Positions 1 to 3,963 of a stretch of 6,014 nucleotides of DNA are shown in pieces; the first letter of the stretch is position 1, and the number at the start of each line of letters is the position of its first letter. Under the pieces are notes generated by a model, which had not been told where the DNA came from, searched no databases, and saw only the letters and a list, made by a program, of their open reading frames with translations. Source of the DNA: Blautia sp. (GTDB taxonomy: Bacteria; Bacillota; Clostridia; Lachnospirales; Lachnospiraceae); NCBI GenBank assembly GCA_017515945.1, contig JAFWDX010000313.1, forward strand, positions 1-6,014. The letters run 5' to 3'. The translations under genes were made by a program, and so were the position numbers.

Positions 1-86
1 CGCATTGAAAGTGCGCCTGGCCTTGGCTGTTGAGCTTTTGTTCCACGCACCTCGCAGTAAATGCGAGGTGCTGACTGAACAGTTAC
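1..86 (-). mobile_element. Partial miniature inverted-repeat element (MITE), copy 1, cut by window start
   Basis: The reverse complement of this stretch aligns with the first part of the complete 186-bp element at 3736-3921. It begins with the same 15-bp end GTAACTGTTCAGTCA (72-86 on the plus strand) and is nearly identical up to its CAATGCG, apart from two 21-bp blocks present only in the other copy. Positions 47-71 form a perfect 10-bp hairpin (GCACCTCGCA / TGCGAGGTGC) with a 5-base loop. The other end lies outside the window. The 8 bases next to the end are ACTCATTT (87-94), the expected place for a target duplication that cannot be checked here. The element starts 7 bases after the stop codon of the neighbouring minus-strand gene, so it did not truncate that gene. 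Confidence 0.8.
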
Positions 87-93
87 ACTCATT

Positions 94-315
94 TCAGTTT
101 GTCACAAAGATAATGGGATGTTCCTGCTTGATGGATCCGTCCGGCTGATGCAGCTCCACGGTGCCGAAAGCCATCCACGCGATCATGCCGGCCAGGAGCA
201 GGATCACAGCGGCCAGCAGGATCCAGACCGAGGGACGTGTGACACGGATATAGTCGCTCAGCTCCTCCGGCCGGCTGATCTCTTTTAATGCTTTTTCCCG
301 AAAAATACGGCTCAT
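94..315 (-). CDS. Short HlyD/NHLM-type secretion adaptor-like membrane protein (N-terminal part only)
   Basis: This 73-residue protein opens with MSRIFREKALKEISRPEEL, then SDYIRVTRPSVW and a membrane segment at about residues 31-51 (WILLAAVILLLAGMIAWMAFG). I recognise this layout from the N-terminus of HlyD-family adaptors of NHLM-type peptide export systems, which have several hundred residues. Here only about 20 residues follow the membrane helix (TVELHQPDGSIKQEHPIIFVTN), so the coiled-coil and barrel domains that contact the exporter are absent. The start is ATG at 313-315, with an AAAGGA-type ribosome binding site upstream. The TGA stop (94-96) lies before the adjoining mobile repeat, so the short length is not caused by that insertion. 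It could be a decayed adaptor, an internally deleted one that kept both termini, or a real small membrane protein. It lies downstream of a GG-leader peptide gene, which fits a peptide export role, but an intrinsic terminator separates the two. Confidence 0.6.
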   Translation of the reverse strand: MSRIFREKALKEISRPEELSDYIRVTRPSVWILLAAVILLLAGMIAWMAFGTVELHQPDGSIKQEHPIIFVTN

Positions 316-337
316 GAGGGACCATCCTTTCTGAAAT

Positions 338-383
338 AAAAAACACTCCCGAAGCGTCTGCCGCGGCAGCGTTTCGAGAGTGT
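338..383 (-). terminator. Intrinsic terminator or attenuator upstream of the adaptor-like gene
   Basis: On the minus strand, ACACTC (378-383) pairs with GAGTGT (343-348). The stem continues through CGAAACG/CGCTTCG with one mismatch and a wobble pair, closes on the palindrome CTGCCGCGGCAG, and is followed directly by a run of T (343-338). This is a textbook rho-independent terminator for transcripts coming from the peptidase/peptide genes. It ends only about 22 bases before the ATG of the adaptor-like gene, so it may also act as an attenuator in that gene's leader. Confidence 0.8.
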
Positions 384-410
384 ATATGCCCGTGTATACC
401 CGCGCGGCTG

Positions 411-440
411 ACTATACTCGCGTGATCAAATAAATGGAAA
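411..440 (-). promoter_or_regulatory. Possible promoter for the adaptor-like gene
   Basis: On the minus strand, TTTCCA (435-440) and TATAGT (411-416) are separated by 18 bases. The -10 box matches consensus at 5 of 6 positions and the -35 box at 4 of 6. A transcript from here would start just upstream of the terminator hairpin at 338-383, so expression of the short adaptor-like gene would depend on read-through. This is a pattern match only. Confidence 0.35.
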
Positions 441-486
441 ATGTACCTGATTTTCCGCGTGATATATGCAGAGGCTCTAAATATAT

Positions 487-543
487 GGAAGCAAAGCATT
501 CCACGTATTAAGACCCGCTGGTACAAATGGAATCAAAGATTCC
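487..543. repeat. Two related short hairpins between the GG-peptide gene and the adaptor-like gene
   Basis: GGAAGCAAAGCATTCC (487-502, one unpaired base) and GGAATCAAAGATTCC (529-543, perfect 6-bp stem) share the pattern GGAA..CAAAG..TTCC, 42 bases apart. They lie just downstream of the GG-peptide stop codon on the minus strand, in a 251-base stretch with no gene. They could be transcript 3'-end structures or protein binding sites. Neither has a following T run. Confidence 0.4.
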
Positions 544-566
544 TGCGCAATAAGCCCCTCGGTATA

Positions 567-770
567 TCAATGTGGCGGCACAGGCTTACCGGGGCGTCCC
601 CCGCCTGTGGCATCATACAGCTCCTCCTGAGAAACGCTGGCAAAGGCCTTCGAAAGGCCCTCCGGCGAAGCCTCTCCCGGCAGTTTCACCTCATTGCCCT
701 GACCCGTATCGCCGTCCGGTTTCCTGCCCGCTATATTTGTCAGCGCCTTTTTGAAATCCTCAGCCTTCAT
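567..770 (-). CDS. Double-glycine leader peptide, putative secreted peptide precursor
   Basis: This 67-residue protein has a charged N-terminal half (MKAEDFKKALTNIA, a polar glycine-rich stretch, then PGEASPEG). It ends in a classic leader-type motif, LSKAFASVSQEELYDATGG (residues 39-57), where EEL-x4-GG matches the cleavage signal of GG-leader and Nif11/NHLP-type precursors. The part after GG is only GRPGKPVPPH: basic, proline-rich, and without Cys, Ser or Thr, so it cannot carry lanthionine or azole modifications. The ATG (768-770) overlaps the end of the upstream peptidase gene by 11 bases, and its ribosome binding site AAAGGAG sits inside the last codons of the peptidase, so translation is probably coupled. 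The context of a secreted peptidase upstream and an NHLM-like adaptor fragment downstream supports an exported peptide. The family and activity are not recognised. A C-terminally shortened relic is possible. Confidence 0.65.
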   Translation of the reverse strand: MKAEDFKKALTNIAGRKPDGDTGQGNEVKLPGEASPEGLSKAFASVSQEELYDATGGGRPGKPVPPH

Positions 771-2673
771 CCGTTAAATCTCCTTTCCTGTCCATCATGC
801 GGACCGTCACATCTCCCGACTCATCTACCACGTATCCGCAGACGTCAGAGCTGTACTCACGCCCATACAGGTCCTTGGCGACGAACCAGCACTCATATTC
901 ACCGGCCTCCATGGGGATATCGGTGATCTCCACATCGCCCTCCACCGTTATGCTGCCCCGCGTCTGATCTCCATCAAGGGACAGGGCCGTGATCACGTCG
1001 CCGGGCTCCAGGCTCCCGAGATAGCGCCCGGCCATCCCGCTGGCGTGGTCCACACCGTTCCAGACGCCTGAAAGCTCGTAATATCCTCCCTCCGGGTTTT
1101 CCTCGTCATACACCCAGCCAAACCGCAGGAAGCAGTCCTTGCCGTTCAGCAGGATGGGAGAGGAAAACACGATATAGTCATCGGTATAGGAAACGACCTG
1201 TACATCGAGGGGCATCCCGTCCAGGACCACCTCCACCGCCAGCGCCGGCTGCCAGCCAAAACGCAGCGCCTCCCAGTCGTCCAGCCGGTCCACGTTGTGA
1301 TCCTCATAGCCGCTGTCCGTGCGCCTGTTGACCACATAAATGTCATAGAAGGACTCGGCAGCGGCAGGGTCGATGGTGACATGGAAAACATCGTCCTCGT
1401 CCACAGACCCCGCGTCGGAAAAAGTGACCGCGCCGATGTCCAGGGAGAAAAGCTTCTCAAGCACGGAGGCATACTTTGTAAAAGGAGACATAGCCACATA
1501 CGCGTCCAGTCCCGCGTCCTTGAGCGTGACCGGATACCAGATGGAAATGCCGGACGCCCCCGTGGTCGCCGTCCCGTACACCCGGTAATCGACCACCTCC
1601 TCAATGGCATCCGAGAGGGTGTCCCAGGGCACCTCCTCGGTCCCGTAAGCCTGTGCGCAGCCGTCGGCCAGGCCCTTCAAATCCACGAGATTGGACCGTC
1701 CCTCCGAGCCGGAGGAGCCGCCGAAATCCTCAGCCACCTGAGCGCCAAAGGCCAGCATGCGCAGGCTTCCGATACCCAGGCCGACATTCTGCTCCAGGGC
1801 CGTATAAACCTCCTCCATCGCCTTCCTGAGCACCGGCAGGCGCTTCAGATCCAGAGCCGCCAGGGTGACCGCGGCGTCCCTCCTGCGCCTGGAGGACTTT
1901 TCCTTGTAGCCGTCGCACATGGCCCTCGCCACCGCGCGGGGATCATCTCCGTCCTCACCCATGGCTGCGACGATGGGGGCGTAATCCCATCCGGCGCCGG
2001 CCTCGATCTCCTCGGAGGCCACCATCCAGTCCGCATAGTCCGCGAGAGCCACCGCGGTCTCCACCGAACCCATGAGGCATGCATCGAACCCTACTATATC
2101 ATACGGCTGACCCCCGCGTGCCTCCACGCCCTTCGCTATCGCCTCGCCAAGCTCATCGAGGGAGAGGGCGTCGAAGGAAGCGGTCTCATCGAAGCAGACC
2201 CCCTTAAGCGGTCCGCCGCCATGATCCCAGAAGACGACGGCTGTGTGTTCAGCCGGGTACTCTCTCTGGCTGAAATCCAGGAAATCGGCCAGCGTCTCTG
2301 ATTCTCCCATAAGGCCCTGCTCCGCCATCCCCACTTCGACCGTCTCTCCGTCGCGTACTACCAGACGCAGGCCGTTCTGCGTTTCTTCCGGGTATCGCCA
2401 CTCCTTCGCGCCGCCCAGCTGTACAAGCACCGTGACGTCGTCGGGGATCGCGGCCTCCGTCAGCTCCGAAAGGGTCTTCGTCGCCCATCCCTGCCGGCTC
2501 TCCAGGTTGGAGCCGCACAGGTACAGACAGAGGGTCCAGCTCCGGCCGCCGGGAGATGCAGATGCAGATGCGGGATCGTCGTTTGCCTGTACGGCACCCG
2601 CCGCCAAAAAGACCATCAGGACAGCCGCAAGCGCTTTCACAGTTACAATTAAATGTTTATTAGCACTCATCAT
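760..2673 (-). CDS. Secreted clostripain-family (peptidase C11) cysteine peptidase
   Basis: This 637-residue protein has an N-terminal Sec signal peptide: a basic start, a hydrophobic core VTVKALAAVLMVFLAAGAV, and a probable cut after AVQA at residue 30. A short Ala/Ser linker follows, encoded by three near-identical hexamers (2555-2572). The C11 catalytic domain covers about residues 45-410. VVFWDHGGG carries the catalytic His151, and YDIVGFDACLMGSVET carries Cys199 after Asp198. SEEIEAGAGWDY (220-231) and GISIWYP (375-381) are further family landmarks. The roughly 225 C-terminal residues look beta-rich and are probably accessory. Known C11 enzymes cleave after Arg or Lys and often self-process. 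The first two codons are both ATG. The AGAGGA ribosome binding site (2677-2682) is 3 bases from the first and 6 from the second (2668-2670), so the second may be the true start. The gene is co-transcribed with the overlapping GG-peptide gene, which could be its substrate or could share its export route (inference). Confidence 0.9.
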   Translation of the reverse strand: MMSANKHLIVTVKALAAVLMVFLAAGAVQANDDPASASASPGGRSWTLCLYLCGSNLESRQGWATKTLSELTEAAIPDDVTVLVQLGGAKEWRYPEETQNGLRLVVRDGETVEVGMAEQGLMGESETLADFLDFSQREYPAEHTAVVFWDHGGGPLKGVCFDETASFDALSLDELGEAIAKGVEARGGQPYDIVGFDACLMGSVETAVALADYADWMVASEEIEAGAGWDYAPIVAAMGEDGDDPRAVARAMCDGYKEKSSRRRRDAAVTLAALDLKRLPVLRKAMEEVYTALEQNVGLGIGSLRMLAFGAQVAEDFGGSSGSEGRSNLVDLKGLADGCAQAYGTEEVPWDTLSDAIEEVVDYRVYGTATTGASGISIWYPVTLKDAGLDAYVAMSPFTKYASVLEKLFSLDIGAVTFSDAGSVDEDDVFHVTIDPAAAESFYDIYVVNRRTDSGYEDHNVDRLDDWEALRFGWQPALAVEVVLDGMPLDVQVVSYTDDYIVFSSPILLNGKDCFLRFGWVYDEENPEGGYYELSGVWNGVDHASGMAGRYLGSLEPGDVITALSLDGDQTRGSITVEGDVEITDIPMEAGEYECWFVAKDLYGREYSSDVCGYVVDESGDVTVRMMDRKGDLTDEG

Positions 2674-2734
2674 ATATCCTCTGAGCCTTGCCCCTGAATA
2701 TTAGACATATTAACGGTTTTTCTTTGTTAGATTC

Positions 2735-2763
2735 AGGATATCATTTTCAATCAGCAGTGTCAA
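2735..2763 (-). promoter_or_regulatory. Promoter of the peptidase/GG-peptide operon
   Basis: On the minus strand, a perfect TTGACA (2758-2763) is followed after 17 bases by TATCCT (2735-2740), which carries an extended -10 TG motif one base upstream. The predicted transcript starts near 2728, giving a leader of about 55 bases before the peptidase ATG. The sigma-A-type spacing is ideal. Confidence 0.7.
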
Positions 2764-2826
2764 TTGAAACACCCTCAGGAACAATCATATCAAAGAGAAC
2801 ACGTACCCATTCACGGTACAACCGGA
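2747..2826 (-). pseudogene. Possible C-terminal remnant of a lost gene
   Basis: One minus-strand frame reads YREWVRVLFDMIVPEGVSID followed by TAD and a TGA stop (2747-2749). It has protein-like composition but no start codon. Upstream it runs into the 27-bp repeat at 2830-2856 and soon into a stop codon. It could be the tail of a gene cut by insertion of the repeat and toxin-antitoxin segment. The peptidase promoter lies inside it, and chance open reading is possible. The family is not recognised. Confidence 0.25.
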
Positions 2827-2829
2827 AGG

Positions 2830-2856
2830 GGAGACGGGGGACGGTTCTCTGTCTCC
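2830..2856 (+). repeat. 27-bp dyad repeat, copy A
   Basis: The unit starts with GGAGAC, has GGGGGACGGTTCTCT in the middle and ends with GTCTCC, so the ends can form a stem. It matches copies B (3586-3612) and C (5337-5363, inverted) over the same 27 bases with very few differences. The GGGGACGGTTCTCTGTCTCC type of sequence resembles REP-like repeats tied to IS200-like (RAYT) transposases in many bacteria. No such transposase is in the window. Confidence 0.75.
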
Positions 2857-2883
2857 TTGGTTCAGGAAATATTGCAAAAAGCC

Positions 2884-2924
2884 TTGAAGATTAGCTAAAA
2901 CAGAGTATACTGAAATTAGCTAAA
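2884..2924 (+). promoter_or_regulatory. Promoter and twin operator boxes of the Phd/PIN toxin-antitoxin operon
   Basis: TTGAAG (2884-2889) and TATACT (2906-2911), 16 bases apart, form a plausible promoter. A 10-bp direct repeat, ATTAGCTAAA, occurs at 2890-2899 and again at 2915-2924. Each contains the perfect palindrome TTAGCTAA. One box fills the promoter spacer and the other follows the -10 box. This is the expected layout for autorepression by a Phd-type antitoxin dimer. Confidence 0.55.
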
Positions 2925-2946
2925 GTAACACATGGAGGTGGAAGTG

Positions 2947-3189
2947 ATGATTGGCGCGACTGCTACAGCGACAGAGATGCAGAATAATTTTGGCCGTTAC
3001 CTTAATATCGTCATGAACGGTGATGAGGTAATTGTGACCAGAAACGGGAAGCCGGTCGGACGGTTTATCCCACATGACATGGCAGTTTCCTATCTGACCG
3101 ATTCCCTGACAGGCATCCTGAAGGGGAACACCGATTTAGATCAGGCAAAGGAAGAGAGGCTCAAGGAAAAATATGCGGCTGTTGATTGA
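2947..3189 (+). CDS. Phd/YefM-type antitoxin
   Basis: This antitoxin of 80 residues reads MIGATATATEMQNNFGRYLN with IVMNGDEVIVTRNGKPVGRF following. That is the Phd/YefM fold: an N-terminal DNA-binding part ending in the 'ITR-x-GKPV-x-x-x-IP' strand (here VTRNGKPVGRFIP), then a charged C-terminal tail (about residues 50-80) that would bind and block the toxin. I chose ATG 2947 over an upstream in-frame ATG at 2932. GGAGG (2934-2938) sits 8 bases before 2947, while the upstream ATG overlaps this site and has no ribosome binding site of its own. The gene overlaps the toxin start by 17 bases, so the two are translationally coupled. It probably represses its own promoter through the TTAGCTAA boxes just upstream. 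The pairing is of a known type (Phd-like antitoxin with PIN toxin). Confidence 0.88.
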   Translation: MIGATATATEMQNNFGRYLNIVMNGDEVIVTRNGKPVGRFIPHDMAVSYLTDSLTGILKGNTDLDQAKEERLKEKYAAVD

Positions 3190-3580
3190 TGGGAATGTCG
3201 TACTGGATGTCCTGCAAAAAAGAGAGCCACATTGTGAGGATTCTTCCAAAATCTGGAAACTCTGTGAAACCGGTATAGCAGAGGGATTCCTCTCGACTCT
3301 TACTTTTGTGAACCTTGTCTACGTGATGCGTAAGGAACTTTCCCCGGAGAAAATTGAGGAAGTGCTGGTTAAGTTATCACTTATCTTTCAGTTTACAGAA
3401 CTTGCCGCATCAGATTTGAGCGGTGCCACCGGAATGCATTGGAGAGACTTTGAAGATGCTCTGCAGGCGATTACGGCAGAGCGGTTACATGCAGACTACA
3501 TCGTTACCCGGAATGTGAAGGATTTTTCGGGTGGCAGAATCCCTGCCTATACTCCGGCTGAATTGCTTGCCAGGCTTTAA
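3173..3580 (+). CDS. PIN-domain ribonuclease toxin (VapC-like)
   Basis: This 135-residue protein has a complete PIN-domain pattern. MRLLIDGNVVLDVLQKREP carries the first acidic residue (Asp6, with Asn8 and Asp12). RDFEDALQAITAERL carries Asp92 and Asp95. ADYIVTRNVKDF (107-118) carries the closing Thr112/Asn114/Asp117. PIN toxins are Mg-dependent ribonucleases that cleave tRNA or rRNA. The usual mid-domain Glu is not obvious: the equivalent stretch reads STLTFVNLVYVMRK, with Asn47. From memory this also occurs in related PIN proteins that start with LLIDxNVILDVL, so I do not read it as inactivation. Translation starts inside the antitoxin gene, with AAGGA (3163-3167) 5 bases before the ATG. 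Antitoxin-first order and overlap are typical of such modules. Confidence 0.88.
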   Translation: MRLLIDGNVVLDVLQKREPHCEDSSKIWKLCETGIAEGFLSTLTFVNLVYVMRKELSPEKIEEVLVKLSLIFQFTELAASDLSGATGMHWRDFEDALQAITAERLHADYIVTRNVKDFSGGRIPAYTPAELLARL

Positions 3581-3585
3581 AAAAG

Positions 3586-3626
3586 GGAGACAGGGGACGG
3601 TTCACTGTCTCCGGTTCCCTGTCTCC
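3586..3626 (+). repeat. 27-bp dyad repeat, copy B, with an extra half-unit
   Basis: The 27-base unit (3586-3612) has an 8-bp stem, GGAGACAG / CTGTCTCC. A second arm follows (GGTTCCCTGTCTCC, 3613-3626), so GGAGACAGGG (3586-3595) can also pair with CCCTGTCTCC (3617-3626) as a 10-bp stem. It begins 5 bases after the toxin stop codon and has the same orientation as copy A. It may stabilise or end the toxin transcript, but there is no T run. Confidence 0.75.
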
Positions 3627-3633
3627 GTCATCG

Positions 3634-3673
3634 AATCTAATTTCGACGAATTTATATTCGACGAATTTAGATT
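3634..3673. promoter_or_regulatory. 40-bp near-perfect palindrome overlapping a -35 box, likely operator
   Basis: The two 20-base arms match at 17 of 20 positions. The outer arms are AATCTAA (3634-3640) and TTAGATT (3667-3673). Inside is a 13-bp direct repeat TTCGACGAATTTA (3642-3654 and 3657-3669, period 15), itself containing the TTCG-N-CGAA dyad. The right arm overlaps the first two bases of the -35 box of the next promoter, so a bound protein would be expected to control it. There is no T run, so a terminator is unlikely. Confidence 0.6.
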
Positions 3674-3700
3674 GACATATTTGGCATCCTTCAATATACT
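3672..3700 (+). promoter_or_regulatory. Strong promoter reading toward the ATPase gene
   Basis: TTGACA (3672-3677), a 17-base spacer, then TATACT (3695-3700) is close to a consensus sigma-A promoter. Transcription would start near 3707 and run into the miniature element at 3736-3921 before reaching the ATPase gene. Confidence 0.72.
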
Positions 3701-3715
3701 TTTTTAAAGGATATC

Positions 3716-3739
3716 ATGCTCTTTGATCTTTTTGAGTAA
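3716..3739 (+). pseudogene. Short leader ORF interrupted by the miniature element
   Basis: After AAAGGA (3706-3711), an ATG (3716) reads MLFDLFE and meets TAA formed by the first bases of the inserted element (GTAAC). If the element and one copy of its 8-bp target duplication are removed, the frame continues as MLFDLFDSVGLAERRD, then TGA. It is then in frame with the ATPase ATG and only one codon separates the stop from that ATG. Whether the 16-codon ORF was ever functional is unknown. It could be a leader peptide coupled to the ATPase gene. Confidence 0.35.
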
Positions 3740-3921
3740 CTGTTCAGTCAGCACCTCGCATTTACTGCGACACCGCAGGCGTGCCTTGGCAGGTGCGTGG
3801 GATAAAAGTCCAACAACCAAGGCCACACCGAAGGCGTCCCTTGGGAGGCGCACTTCCAATGCGACGAAGGAGCCTGCGCCTGGCCTCGTAACTGTGAAGG
3901 AGCTTGTGACTGAACAGTTAC
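3736..3921 (+). mobile_element. Complete 186-bp miniature inverted-repeat element (MITE), IS66-like ends
   Basis: Perfect 15-bp terminal inverted repeats, GTAACTGTTCAGTCA (3736-3750) and TGACTGAACAGTTAC (3907-3921), are flanked by an exact 8-bp direct repeat, CTTTTTGA (3728-3735 and 3922-3929), the target-site duplication. IS66-family elements have termini starting GTAA and make 8-bp duplications, so IS66 machinery probably moved it (inference from end structure). It encodes no protein. Inside are two related 21-bp blocks (3771-3791 and 3826-3846, 18 of 21 matching) that are absent from copy 1 at the window start, and an internal partial end GTAACTGT (3888-3895). It separates the promoter at 3672-3700 from the ATPase gene. 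Confidence 0.85.
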
Positions 3922-3933
3922 CTTTTTGATAGT
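3904..3933 (+). promoter_or_regulatory. Weak candidate outward promoter at the element's right end
   Basis: TTGTGA (3904-3909), 18 bases, then GATAGT (3928-3933) straddles the junction of the miniature element. Both boxes are only partial matches. If active, it would give the ATPase gene a new promoter after the insertion. Confidence 0.2.
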
Positions 3934-3963
3934 GTTGGACTCGCAGAAAGGAGGGACTGAATC

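Noticed and set aside
441..926. Plus-strand open frame of 161 codons across the GG-peptide gene and peptidase end
   Set aside because: It covers two minus-strand genes with coupled translation. Its protein is rich in Arg, His and Pro, as expected of a shadow frame.
1297..2301. Long plus-strand open frame (334 codons) opposite the peptidase
   Set aside because: It is antisense to a clear C11 peptidase with signal peptide and catalytic motifs. GC-rich genes often leave long antisense frames. It has no recognisable domain and no ribosome binding site.
2688..2894. 68-codon plus-strand frame in the junction region
   Set aside because: It has no ribosome binding site, passes through the 27-bp repeat, and overlaps the peptidase promoter and the antitoxin operator.
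2932..2946. Upstream in-frame ATG as start of the Phd-type antitoxin
   Set aside because: This ATG overlaps the GGAGG that is correctly spaced for the ATG at 2947, and it has no ribosome binding site of its own.
72..3750. Composite transposon formed by the two inverted MITE copies
   Set aside because: The copy at 3736-3921 has its own intact 8-bp duplication on both sides, so it inserted on its own.
3723..3929. 68-codon open frame spanning the miniature element
   Set aside because: It lies almost wholly in the non-coding inverted-repeat element, has no ribosome binding site, and its ends coincide with the target duplications.
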